Assembly (NCBI GenBank): GCA_963820965.1
Contig: CAWGCC010000046.1
Location: 62,001 to 126,000 of the forward strand
Direction of reading: 5' to 3'
DNA: 64,000 nt
From: DATEDA01 sp963820965
Lineage (GTDB): Bacteria; Pseudomonadota; Gammaproteobacteria; Burkholderiales; SG8-39
This document shows, piece after piece, positions 24,987-33,240 of this stretch (position 1 is the stretch's first letter; every line of letters begins with the position of its first letter). The translations under genes were made by a program, and so were the position numbers. The notes under the pieces were generated by a model. That model was not told where the DNA came from, ran no database searches, and was given only the letters and a program-made list of their open reading frames with translations.

Positions 24987-26888
24987 TCAGAGCCGAAAGT
25001 CGAGTGCCAGCCGCCGCTGCACCCGGGCGCCAAGGCCCAGGGCCTCCTTCAGGATGCGCCGGTCGAGCTCGTTCAGCGTCCGCGGATCGATGCGACGGCT
25101 GCGTGGACCAGCGGGCGGGTCGAGGTGCTCATGGCGCAGACGCAGCAGCAGCAGGAAGTAGAACGCATCGACGACGGCCTCGGTCTCCTCCTCCGGCACT
25201 CGGCGCACGGCGCCCGCGTGGCGCAGCCGCGCGGCCGTGTTTTGCACGTCGGCGCCGGTGGCGAGGGCGAAGACCCGTGCCGCGTCGATGAAGATGCGTG
25301 TGCCCTGCGCCTTGAGGTCGATCGTCCCGACCTCGGCACCCTTGCCGCTCGTCTGCACGCGGCCGAAGAAGCCGAGCGGCGGGCGGGACTCGAGCGCGTT
25401 CTGGGCCATCATCCGGAGAAAGTGCTGAGCGTCGTGCGTGACCACGTTCAGCCAGGCGCGCAGATCGTCCCCAAGCGCGGCCTCGCCCCAGAGCGGCCGG
25501 AAGTCGAAGAAGATGTTCGCGTTCAGCAGCGCCTCCGGATGCGGGCTCCGGATCCACTCGCCGAAGCGCATCCGCCACTCGGCCGACGCAAGGCACCACT
25601 TCGGGTTGCGCGCCATGATCTCGCCTGCGCACAGCGGAAAGCCGCAGGCGTCGAGGGTCGCGTTGACCGCGGCGGCGAATGGCAGCAGGCGCGCCCGTGC
25701 CGCGTCCGCCGGGCCTTCGGTGTCGAACACGATGGCGTTGTCCTGGTCGCTCGAGAACGTCTGCTCGTGGCGGCCCTCGCTGCCGAGCGCGAGCCAGCAG
25801 AAGCGGATGCCGGCCAGGTCGTGCCGCTCCGATTCGAGCGCCAGGATGCGGCCGGCGAGCCGGTCGTTCAGCGTCGCGATGAGCTGCGTCAACGGTTCCG
25901 CGCTCACCCCCTGCGCGAGCATGCCTCGCGCCAGCGCCCGGATCTCGGCGCCAGCGCGCTGGAGGCCCGCGACATCCTGCGCGACCTCGATCGCGGCGAT
26001 CACCTCGCGCATCGACTGGCGCTGGAGAGCGAAGAGGCTCCGCTCCGAGACGACGCCAGCGAGCTTCCGCCCGTCGCAGACCAGGAGGTGCCGGATCCCG
26101 TGCCGCGCCATGACGAGCGCCGCCTCGTACAGCGTCGCGCTCACCGGCAGGTGAATGGGGTCCGGGGTCATGTACGCGCTGATCGGCCCCTCGAGCGCCA
26201 TCGTGCCCGCGGCCGCACGGCGGACGAGATCGCGCTCGGTGAAGATGCCTCGTGGAGCACCCTCTGCATCGACCACCACGATGGCCCCGACCTGCTGGCC
26301 CTGCATCATCTCGAGCGCGCGCTGGAGCGGCGTGTCGGGAAGACACGTGACCGGGGCACGCCGGATCGCCGACGCGAGCGGTCGCAGGAGCGGCCGGTCG
26401 CCTACGGCTTGCGCTCCGTATGCGTTCCGCAACGCCCGCCGTTCCTGCTGCAGAAGGCTGTCGATGTGCTGCGTACAGAAACGCTGGAACGGCGGGCTCG
26501 AGCCGAGCAGCGTCTCCACGTCGGCGGCATCGAGCTCGTAGCAGAAGAGATCCACGGCCGCCTCGTAGAGCCGCGTGGTGGGGCGGGCACCCAGAACGGC
26601 GTTGATCGGGAACATCTCGCCGGGCGAGAACTCGAACGCGACCGCGCCGGGGCCCGCGTCGGGCGCGCGCACCCGGCAGAGGCCGCGCTGAACGACGAAC
26701 AACGTGCGGGCGACGCCGCTGTGCGGCCCGACGAGCGGTACGCCCTCGGGGTAGTAGCCGAGTTTCCCTCGCGCCGCGATGAATGCGAGCGACGCGTCGT
26801 CCATCTCGTTGAACGGCGCGTAGCGGCGCAGGAACTCGATCGTCGCGCGCGCGAGCTGCGGCGGCTGGGTGGTTGCGGCGGCAACCAC
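24987..26888 (-). CDS. cNMP-binding/CBS/DUF294 nucleotidyltransferase-like regulatory protein
   Basis: The 633-aa protein combines a cyclic-nucleotide-binding-like domain (about 20-140), a CBS pair (about 178-235 and 238-292, where adenine nucleotides often bind), a DUF294 nucleotidyltransferase domain with GSEGRHEQTFSSDQDNA at 369-385 (candidate ligands D381 and D383), and a helical DUF294 C-terminal domain (about 480-625). The design suggests transferase activity controlled by cellular nucleotides. The start used is the GTG at 26888; no clear ribosome-binding site is visible, so the true start is uncertain. It lies 61 bp after acs and 3 nt before the exonuclease gene. The C-terminal part parallels the shorter protein at 23181. 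Confidence 0.9.
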   Translation of the reverse strand: MVAAATTQPPQLARATIEFLRRYAPFNEMDDASLAFIAARGKLGYYPEGVPLVGPHSGVARTLFVVQRGLCRVRAPDAGPGAVAFEFSPGEMFPINAVLGARPTTRLYEAAVDLFCYELDAADVETLLGSSPPFQRFCTQHIDSLLQQERRALRNAYGAQAVGDRPLLRPLASAIRRAPVTCLPDTPLQRALEMMQGQQVGAIVVVDAEGAPRGIFTERDLVRRAAAGTMALEGPISAYMTPDPIHLPVSATLYEAALVMARHGIRHLLVCDGRKLAGVVSERSLFALQRQSMREVIAAIEVAQDVAGLQRAGAEIRALARGMLAQGVSAEPLTQLIATLNDRLAGRILALESERHDLAGIRFCWLALGSEGRHEQTFSSDQDNAIVFDTEGPADAARARLLPFAAAVNATLDACGFPLCAGEIMARNPKWCLASAEWRMRFGEWIRSPHPEALLNANIFFDFRPLWGEAALGDDLRAWLNVVTHDAQHFLRMMAQNALESRPPLGFFGRVQTSGKGAEVGTIDLKAQGTRIFIDAARVFALATGADVQNTAARLRHAGAVRRVPEEETEAVVDAFYFLLLLRLRHEHLDPPAGPRSRRIDPRTLNELDRRILKEALGLGARVQRRLALDFRL

Positions 26889-26949
26889 GCGAAGGGAAGG
26901 GAGAAGGGGAAAGGGTGCGGCGCGCGAGGCGCGCGCCGCCCTCCTATCC

Positions 26950-28917
26950 CTACAGCGTCTTCTTCAGCTGGTCGAGGATGCCGGGGTTCTCGAGCGTCGA
27001 GACGTCCTGCGTGATCTCCTCGCCCTTGGCGAGCGAGCGCAGCAGCCGGCGCATGATCTTGCCGGAGCGCGTCTTCGGCAGGTTGTCGCCGAAACGGATC
27101 TCCTTCGGCTTCGCGATCGGACCGATCTCCTTCGCCACCCAGTCGCGCAGTTGCTGGGCCATTTTCTTCGCCTCGTCACCCGCTGGCCGCGGACCTTTGG
27201 TCACGACGAACGCCACCACCGCCTCGCCGGTCAGGTCGTCCGGACGGCCCACGACTGCAGCCTCGGCAACGAGCGGGTTGGCGACCAGCGCCGACTCGAC
27301 CTCCATCGTGCCGAGGCGGTGACCGGAGACGTTCAGCACGTCGTCGATGCGACCCATGATGGTGATGTAGCCGTTCAGGTCACGGCTCGCGCCGTCGCCG
27401 GCGAGGTAGTACTTGCCCTTGAAGTCCTCCGGGTAGTAACTCGTCCTGAAGCGCTCCGGATCGCCCCAAATGGTGCGAATCATCCCCGGCCACGGCCGCT
27501 TGATCACGAGGATGCCGCCCTTGCCCCGCTCCACCGTCTGGCCGGTTTCGTCGACGATGTCGGCCATGATCCCCGGGAGCGGCGTCTGGCACGAGCCGGG
27601 CTTGAGCGGCGTCGCGCCGGGCAACGGGGTGATCATGTGGCCGCCGGTCTCGGTCTGCCACCACGTATCCACGATCGGGCAGCGCGACTTGCCGACGGTC
27701 TGGTGGTACCACATCCACGCCTCGGGGTTAATCGGCTCGCCGACGGTGCCAAGGATGCGCAAGGACGAGAGGTCGTACTTGTTCGGCAGCTCGCCACCGG
27801 CCTTGATGAGCGAGCGGATCGCCGTCGGCGCGGTGTAGAACACCGTGACCTTGTGGTCCTGGATGATCTTCCAGAATCGGCCCGCGTCGGGATAGGTAGG
27901 CACGCCCTCGAAGATGATCTCGGTGGCGCCGACCGCGAGCGGCCCGTAGGCGATATAGGTGTGGCCGGTTACCCAGCCCACGTCCGCCGTGCACCAGAAA
28001 ACGTCGGTCGGCTTGTGGTCGAACACCCACTTCATCGTCACGATCGCCTGCAGCAGATAGCCGCCGGTCGAGTGCTGCACGCCCTTTGGCTTGCCGGTGG
28101 ACCCTGACGTGTACAGGATGAAGAGCGGATGCTCCGCGTTGACCCAGGTAGGCTCGCAGGTGTCCGGCTGCCCTTCCACCACCTCGTGCCACCATTTGTC
28201 GCGCGGCGAGTGCATGGTCACCGGGGAGCCGGTGCGCCGGTAGACGATCACGTTCTTCACTTTCTCGCCGCCGCCCAGCGCGAGGGCCTCGTCCACGGCC
28301 GGCTTGAGCGGGATCTCGCGGCCGCCGCGCATCTGGCCGTCGGCGGTGATCGCCGCCACCGCGCCGGCGTCCATGATCCGCTCCTGGACGCTCTTTGCCG
28401 AGAAGCCGCCGAACACGACCGAATGCGTCGCGCCGATCCGGGCGCACGCCTGCATTGCCACCACCGCCTCGATCGACATCGGCAGGTAGATCAGGACGCG
28501 GTCGCCCTTCTGGATGCCGAGCGACTTGAGCGCGTTGGCGAGCTTGCAAACGCGGGCGTGCAGCTCCTTGTAGGTAACCTTGGTGACGTTGCCGTCATCG
28601 GCCTCGAAGATGATCGCGACCTTCTCGCCCTGCGTCTTGAGATGGCGATCGAGGCTGTTGTACGAGGCGTTCAGCTCGCCGTCGGGGAACCACTTGAAGA
28701 ACGGCGCGTTCGACTCGTCGAGCACCTTGGTGAAGGGCTTCGACCAGAGCACGTTCTCGTTTGCGAGCCGTCCCCAGAAGCCTTCGAAGTCGCGCTCGGC
28801 CTCGTCGCAGAGCGCCTTGTAGGCGGCCTCGCCGGAGATGTTCGCCTGCTTGACGAACTCCGGCGAAGGCGGGAACACGCGGTCTTCCTGCAGAACGGAC
28901 TCGATATTCGAAGCCAT
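26950..28917 (-). CDS. acs: Acetyl-CoA synthetase (AMP-forming)
   Basis: Acs activates acetate to acetyl-CoA through acetyl-AMP. The 655-aa protein has the family hallmarks: YTSGSTGKPKGVQHSTGGYL (P-loop-like A3 motif), VDTWWQTETGGHM (A5), GRIDDVLNVSGHRLGT (hinge A8) and PKTRSGKIMRR with the catalytic, acetylation-prone K620. Length and order match E. coli Acs (652 aa). The start at 28917 (MASNIESVLQED) follows a GGAGG about 11 nt away; the frame continues upstream for 41 codons of non-protein-like sequence. It heads the minus-strand acetate locus and diverges from a CitE-like gene, with 265 bp between them that hold a small dyad at 29030-29045. Confidence 0.97.
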   Translation of the reverse strand: MASNIESVLQEDRVFPPSPEFVKQANISGEAAYKALCDEAERDFEGFWGRLANENVLWSKPFTKVLDESNAPFFKWFPDGELNASYNSLDRHLKTQGEKVAIIFEADDGNVTKVTYKELHARVCKLANALKSLGIQKGDRVLIYLPMSIEAVVAMQACARIGATHSVVFGGFSAKSVQERIMDAGAVAAITADGQMRGGREIPLKPAVDEALALGGGEKVKNVIVYRRTGSPVTMHSPRDKWWHEVVEGQPDTCEPTWVNAEHPLFILYTSGSTGKPKGVQHSTGGYLLQAIVTMKWVFDHKPTDVFWCTADVGWVTGHTYIAYGPLAVGATEIIFEGVPTYPDAGRFWKIIQDHKVTVFYTAPTAIRSLIKAGGELPNKYDLSSLRILGTVGEPINPEAWMWYHQTVGKSRCPIVDTWWQTETGGHMITPLPGATPLKPGSCQTPLPGIMADIVDETGQTVERGKGGILVIKRPWPGMIRTIWGDPERFRTSYYPEDFKGKYYLAGDGASRDLNGYITIMGRIDDVLNVSGHRLGTMEVESALVANPLVAEAAVVGRPDDLTGEAVVAFVVTKGPRPAGDEAKKMAQQLRDWVAKEIGPIAKPKEIRFGDNLPKTRSGKIMRRLLRSLAKGEEITQDVSTLENPGILDQLKKTL

Positions 28918-29029
28918 GATGCGAGAGCCTCCTTCGTTGCGGTGGGTCCTGGCGGGATCCTGGGGGGAGAAGTCTGGCGCACGACACTTACGCGCGTCTG
29001 ACATCCGCCTGCTTGCGATCCGGTGCCGT

Positions 29030-29045
29030 GATGACAACACTCATC
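29030..29045. promoter_or_regulatory. Dyad in the acs/lyase divergent region, possible operator
   Basis: The string GATGACAACACTCATC has arms GATGA and TCATC around 6 nt. It lies 113 bp upstream of the acs start and 138 bp upstream of the divergent lyase gene, a suitable place for a regulator that controls both. The regulator is unknown, and a 5-bp dyad can occur by chance. Confidence 0.3.
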
Positions 29046-29101
29046 GGGACATCTGTAAAGCGGCCGCGGCGAAGTCCCTGCACTCAAGACGAGCCCGCCG
29101 A

Positions 29102-29131
29102 TTGACTGCTGGCCCGGCCCGGTGCTAGCGT
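29102..29131 (+). promoter_or_regulatory. Probable sigma70 promoter for the CitE-like gene
   Basis: TTGACT (29102-29107) is followed after 18 bp by TAGCGT (29126-29131), which is preceded by TGC to give an extended -10. The downstream gene begins at 29183 with the strong site AAGGAGGAGG. The predicted leader is about 45 nt. Confidence 0.5.
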
Positions 29132-29182
29132 GGATGGCATTGTGCGCTGCGGCATAAGCCGACGCCAAGGAGGAGGAATTCG

Positions 29183-30352
29183 ATGAACCAGCTTCGCGAC
29201 CCGCTGCTCGGGAAGAGCCTTGCCCCGGCTGCCCATCCCGACGACTTCGGCCAGGTCGTCCGGTCGGCGATCCTGTCGGACTTCTGGCCCGGCATCCAGC
29301 TCTACTACCCGCCGGTCAAGTACGCCCCCGCCCTCGGTATCTACGAGGACGTCGACGCCGCCGCGCAGCGCTTCAACAAGCACGCGCACCACACGCTCGC
29401 GCACACGCTGATCTTCGACCTCGAGGACGGCTGCCGGCAGAAGGAGATGAGCCGGGAATTGCTGCGGCGAGAGCTGCCCGGCCTCCCGAAGCGCCGGAAC
29501 CTCCAGGTCGCGCTGCGGGTCAACCCGTTTCGCACCGAGGAGTACGAGAAAGACATGGCGCTCATCCGCGACATGTCGGAGCACGTCGACGTGGTCATGC
29601 TCGCGAAGGCGGGCGAGGCGTACGGCGCGGCGGAGATCCGCGACCTCTCGGCCCTGCTCGCGGCGTTCAGCCACAGCACCACCATCCAGCCGATCATCGA
29701 GCACCCGAAGTCGCTCAAGATGGCGCCCGAGATCATGCAGTACGCGACGGTGAAGCACGTGGTGTTCGGCATCCACGACTTCTCGAAGGCGATGGGCATC
29801 CAGATCACGCCCGAGCGCTGGACCGAGGAGCTCCGCTTCTTCCTGAACCAGGTGATGTTCGAGGCCCGGATCGCCGGAAAGGGCGTGATCGGCGGCGTCG
29901 AGACCCTGATCGGCCAGGCGGTGATGCCGGAGAAGTACGTCGAGAGCCACGACGTGCGGCGCTGGCTCGACCTGCACGGCGACCTCGAGTCGCGCATCGT
30001 CTACCAGCATGCCTGCGAGGAGGCCTCCATGGGCCTCACCGGCAAGCAGGTGATCCACCCCGGCCACATCCATCTGTGCAAGGTCGCCTATACGCCCTCT
30101 CCCTCCGACATCACGCGCAAGAGCGCCATCCTCAAGGCGGCGATCGACGCCGATGCACTGCTCGGCGGCGCGATCAAGTTCGAAGCGGAAATGCTCGATC
30201 CGCCGATGTTCGGCAAGGCGCTGCAGACCCTGTTGCGCGCCCACGCGCTGCACGCGCTATCCGACGACGACACTGAGTTCGCGCTGCAGGTGCTGCAGAA
30301 GCTCCCGGCGCAGGTGGTCCGCGAAAACTGGCCATATGGCGTCATCCTGTGA
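29183..30352 (+). CDS. HpcH/HpaI aldolase (CitE-like) family lyase, long form
   Basis: The 389-aa protein belongs to the CitE-like CoA-lyase/aldolase superfamily: TLIFDLEDGC (metal-binding E/D region), LQVALRVNPF, VMLAKAGEAYGAAEI, QPIIEHPKSL, VVFGIHDFSKAMG and GKQVIHPGHIHLCKVAY. It is 60-100 residues longer than the two CitE-like proteins at 54179 and 56177 and has extended ends. Family activities include malyl-CoA, citramalyl-CoA and methylmalyl-CoA cleavage, and some members act as malate synthases. Divergence from acs suggests a role in acetyl-CoA use, for instance condensation with glyoxylate, but this is inference. The start ATG follows an excellent AAGGAGGAGG site. Confidence 0.85.
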   Translation: MNQLRDPLLGKSLAPAAHPDDFGQVVRSAILSDFWPGIQLYYPPVKYAPALGIYEDVDAAAQRFNKHAHHTLAHTLIFDLEDGCRQKEMSRELLRRELPGLPKRRNLQVALRVNPFRTEEYEKDMALIRDMSEHVDVVMLAKAGEAYGAAEIRDLSALLAAFSHSTTIQPIIEHPKSLKMAPEIMQYATVKHVVFGIHDFSKAMGIQITPERWTEELRFFLNQVMFEARIAGKGVIGGVETLIGQAVMPEKYVESHDVRRWLDLHGDLESRIVYQHACEEASMGLTGKQVIHPGHIHLCKVAYTPSPSDITRKSAILKAAIDADALLGGAIKFEAEMLDPPMFGKALQTLLRAHALHALSDDDTEFALQVLQKLPAQVVRENWPYGVIL

Positions 30353-30400
30353 CGACATGCGGCCAATTCCGGGGGCGGCGAACCTGCACGTTCGCGCGGG

Positions 30401-30431
30401 TCATGCCGGAACCAGAGCCGGCCGGGCATGA
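30401..30431. repeat. Imperfect hairpin after the CitE-like gene
   Basis: TCATGCC (30401-30407) pairs with GGCATGA (30425-30431). The left part, GGTCATGCCG, recurs directly at 30495-30504. No T-run follows, so a terminator role is uncertain. Confidence 0.35.
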
Positions 30432-30454
30432 TTCTCTGACGACGACCCGGTAGA

Positions 30455-30533
30455 GACGCAGAGCACGCGGACCTCGCAGAGGACAGACAGTATCGGTCAT
30501 GCCGTTCCCTGCGAACTCTGCGATCCTCGCGTC
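30455..30533. repeat. Dispersed intergenic repeat, copy A
   Basis: The sequence begins GACGCAGAGCACGCGG and ends near CTCGCGTC, with imperfectly inverted ends (GACGC...GCGTC). A related string GACGCAGAGCGCGCAG opens a second intergenic element at 43505. Such elements are non-coding and of unknown origin. Here it fills the gap before the acyl-CoA ligase gene. Confidence 0.4.
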
Positions 30534-30550
30534 TTTGCCTTGAGGCTCTG

Positions 30551-32179
30551 ATGACGGCGTTTGCGCCCTTCCCGCCATGGCGCTGGGAGATTCCCGACCG
30601 GTTCAACATCGGCGTCGCCTGTCTCGACCGCCACCTCGCCACGCCGGTGGCCGAGCGGGTGGCGATGATCGTCGAGGACGACGCCCGCGGCACCTCGCAG
30701 GCCACGTACGCCGAGCTCGCCGCGCGCACGAGCCGCTTCGGCCAGCTGCTCCGCGACCTGGGAATCGGCGCCGGCGAGCGCGTGCTCATCCGGCTTCCCA
30801 ACTCGCTCGACTACCCCACGGCGTTCCTCGGCGCGATGAAGCGCGGCGCGATCAGCGTGCCCACGTCGACGCTGCTCACCGCCGACGAGGTGCTCTACCT
30901 CGCGAAGGACTCGCAGGCGGGAGCGATCGTCATCGACAAGGCCGCCTGGGAAAGCTTCGCGCCACGGCTCGCCACGAGCTCGACGTTGAAGGTCGCGCTG
31001 CTCGCGGGCGACGGGCCGGTGAGAGCGGCCGCCGGACTCGCGGTCGTGGATCTCGAGACCGCGCTCGCCGGCATCGCGACCTGCGACGCGCCGCACTCGA
31101 CTCGGCCGGACGACCCGGCGTATCTCGTCTATACCTCGGGCACGACCGGCTATCCGAAGGGGGTGCTGCACGGGCACCAGTCGCTGCTGGGCCGCCAGCC
31201 CGCGTCGGAATACTGGTTCGACTTCGCGGCGGAAGGCGATCGGATCCTGCATTCGGGAAAGTTCAACTGGACCTACGTGCTCGGCTCGGCGATGATGGAT
31301 CCGCTCTATCGCGGCGAAACGGTCATCGCCCACGAGGGCCGGAACGACGCGGCGACGTGGCCGCGCCTGATCGCGAAGCACGGCGCGACCATCTTCATCG
31401 GGGTGCCGACCGTCTATCGGCAGATCATCCAGCGGACCACCCTCGCCGCCAGCGACGTCCCCAGCCTCCGTCACTGCATGAGCGCGGGCGAGCATCTTTC
31501 CGACGAGGTGCTTGCGCAGTGGCGCGAGCGCTTCGGCATGGACATCTATGAAGCGGTCGGCATGAGCGAGTTCTCCTACTACCTGTCGCAGAGCAGGCGC
31601 CGCCCGATCCGGCCCGGCTCGGCGGGGTTCCCGCAGCCCGGGCACGCGATCCGCCTGCTCGACCCCGAGACGCTGCGCGAGGTGCCGGCGGGCGAGGAAG
31701 GCATGATCTGCGTGCCCGAGACCGATCCCGGCCTGTTCCTCGAGTACTGGAACCTGCCCGCGGAAACGGCAACGCTCCGGCACGACGGGTGGTTCTTCAC
31801 CGGCGACTACGCGCGCTACGACGCGGACGGCTACATCTGGTTTCTCGGCCGCAAGGACGACATCATCAAGAGCTTCGGCTACCGCGTTTCGCCCTACGAG
31901 GTCGAGCGTGTGCTCAAGGCCCATCCGGCGGTCGCCGACTGCGCCTGCGTCGGCGAAGCGGTCGAGCGCGACAAGCTGCTGGTCGTCGCCTACGTCATTC
32001 CGCAGGCCGGCGCGCGCCCCGACGCGGACGAGCTGCTGGCGTTCGGAAGAGAACATCTGGCCGCGTACAAGGCGCCCAGGATCGTTTATCTCGCGCCGGA
32101 CTTTCCGCGCACGAAGAACGGCAAGATCCTGCGGCGCGAGATCACTCCGAACCTGGCCGTCGCACGCTCCCGCACATGA
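30551..32179 (+). CDS. AMP-dependent acyl-CoA ligase (benzoate/medium-chain acyl-CoA ligase-like)
   Basis: The 542-aa ANL-family enzyme activates a carboxylic acid to its CoA thioester. It has YLVYTSGTTGYPKG (A3), EAVGMSEFSYYLS (A5), DGWFFTGDYARYDADGYIWFLGRKDDIIKSFGYRVSP (A7-A8 region, residues about 415-450) and PRTKNGKILRRE with the catalytic lysine. Length and motif style resemble benzoate-CoA or medium-chain acyl-CoA ligases; the acid substrate cannot be read from sequence. It lies 198 bp downstream of the CitE-like gene on the same strand. Its stop overlaps the next start as ATGA, so it is coupled to the exported protein gene that follows. Confidence 0.85.
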   Translation: MTAFAPFPPWRWEIPDRFNIGVACLDRHLATPVAERVAMIVEDDARGTSQATYAELAARTSRFGQLLRDLGIGAGERVLIRLPNSLDYPTAFLGAMKRGAISVPTSTLLTADEVLYLAKDSQAGAIVIDKAAWESFAPRLATSSTLKVALLAGDGPVRAAAGLAVVDLETALAGIATCDAPHSTRPDDPAYLVYTSGTTGYPKGVLHGHQSLLGRQPASEYWFDFAAEGDRILHSGKFNWTYVLGSAMMDPLYRGETVIAHEGRNDAATWPRLIAKHGATIFIGVPTVYRQIIQRTTLAASDVPSLRHCMSAGEHLSDEVLAQWRERFGMDIYEAVGMSEFSYYLSQSRRRPIRPGSAGFPQPGHAIRLLDPETLREVPAGEEGMICVPETDPGLFLEYWNLPAETATLRHDGWFFTGDYARYDADGYIWFLGRKDDIIKSFGYRVSPYEVERVLKAHPAVADCACVGEAVERDKLLVVAYVIPQAGARPDADELLAFGREHLAAYKAPRIVYLAPDFPRTKNGKILRREITPNLAVARSRT

Positions 32180-32616
32180 GCTTCAAAGGCTGGCTCGCGC
32201 TCACGGCCCTCCTCGCCGCGCCGGGCTGGGCGGCGGCCGAGTGGTCGATGATCGCCTCGACCGAGGCCATCCTGGTCGAGTTCGATCCCGACCTCGTGCG
32301 GACACAAGGGCCGTATGCGATGGCGTGGACGCGGACGACGTTCACCGTTCCGCGGCCGGTCGAGGGCAACGCCGACCTCAAGCAGCAGTCGGGGCTGCAG
32401 CTGCACGCGATCGACTGCGCTGCTGCAGCGTCGACCATCGTGGGGATCACGTCGTACACGGGCACGTTCGGCGGGGGCGAGGCCATCGAGCGCACGCTGC
32501 GGCCGCGCAGCGAGTGGAGCCTGCGGCACGCGCCGCCAGGCTCGCTCGCCGAGCTGACCATCCGTCTCGCCTGCGCCGAGATCTCGCGGCGGGGCGATGC
32601 AACGATCCCGAAGTAA
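32176..32616 (+). CDS. Exported surface-adhesin-E-like protein
   Basis: The 146-aa protein has a signal peptide (MSFKGWLALTALLAAPGWAAA, cleavage about 21-22). The short mature domain begins EWSMIASTEAILVEFDPDLV and contains AMAWTRTTFTVPRP and LHAIDCAAAASTIVG, a layout like the surface-adhesin protein E domain common in beta- and gammaproteobacteria. Two cysteines (in AIDCAA and RLACAE) may form a disulfide. The start ATG overlaps the ligase stop as ATGA, and this start also fits the signal peptide. The function is unknown, and the family match is by eye. Confidence 0.7.
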   Translation: MSFKGWLALTALLAAPGWAAAEWSMIASTEAILVEFDPDLVRTQGPYAMAWTRTTFTVPRPVEGNADLKQQSGLQLHAIDCAAAASTIVGITSYTGTFGGGEAIERTLRPRSEWSLRHAPPGSLAELTIRLACAEISRRGDATIPK

Positions 32617-32682
32617 CGCGGCCGCTGCGCCGTCATCTGCCGGTTGCTAGAATCGACGCCCATCCGCCAACTCCCTTCGTCC

Positions 32683-33240
32683 ATGGCCCAATTCCAGCAA
32701 GTCCACCGGCTGCGCCCGGTTCCCGCGATGATCTTCGCCGCGCGCTGGCTGCAGCTGCCGCTCTACCTCGGCCTCATCGTCGCGATGGGCATCTACGTCT
32801 TCCAGTTCTGGAAGGAGATGATGCACATCCTGCACATCGTCACCACCCGCAACGTCGACGAGACGGAGATCATGCTCGGGGTGCTCTCGCTGATCGACGT
32901 GGTGATGATCGCGAACCTGCTGATCATGGTGATCGTCGGCGGCTACGAGACCTTCGTGTCGCGGCTGTACATCGAGGGCCACCCGGACTCACCGGAATGG
33001 CTGTCGCACGTGAACGCTTCGGTGCTCAAGGTCAAGCTCGCCACGGCGATCATCGGCATCTCGTCGATCCATCTCCTCAAGACCTTCATCAACGCGGCGC
33101 AGCTCGAGGAGAAAACGATGATGTGGCAGACGATCATCCATCTCACCTTTCTCGTCTCGGCGATCGCGATCGCGGCGGCCGACCGGGTGCTGGGCATCAG
33201 GTATCACGAGCAGCATGCGGCAGAAGCGGGGGCCCAATGA
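32683..33240 (+). CDS. UPF0114 (YqhA-like) inner-membrane protein
   Basis: The 185-aa protein (start ATG 32683, MAQFQQVHRLRPV) has three to four membrane helices: ARWLQLPLYLGLIVAMGIYVF, LSLIDVVMIANLLIMVIVGGY, VKLATAIIGISSIHLLKTF and IHLTFLVSAIAIAAADRVL. The sequence GYETFVSRL and its surroundings are characteristic of UPF0114/TIGR00645. The function is not established. Its stop overlaps the start of the class I fumarase gene as ATGA, an intimate coupling to a TCA-cycle enzyme. An in-frame start 13 codons earlier (32644) is possible. Confidence 0.87.
   Translation: MAQFQQVHRLRPVPAMIFAARWLQLPLYLGLIVAMGIYVFQFWKEMMHILHIVTTRNVDETEIMLGVLSLIDVVMIANLLIMVIVGGYETFVSRLYIEGHPDSPEWLSHVNASVLKVKLATAIIGISSIHLLKTFINAAQLEEKTMMWQTIIHLTFLVSAIAIAAADRVLGIRYHEQHAAEAGAQ

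Noticed and set aside
24360..27014. 884-codon plus-strand open frame
   Set aside because: Runs opposite the exonuclease and cNMP-CBS-DUF294 genes, whose motifs are intact. No motif of its own.
28918..29060. Possible sigma54 promoter for acs (GGCACCGGATCGC)
   Set aside because: The GG and GC elements are 9 bp apart instead of 10, and the flanking consensus is poor.
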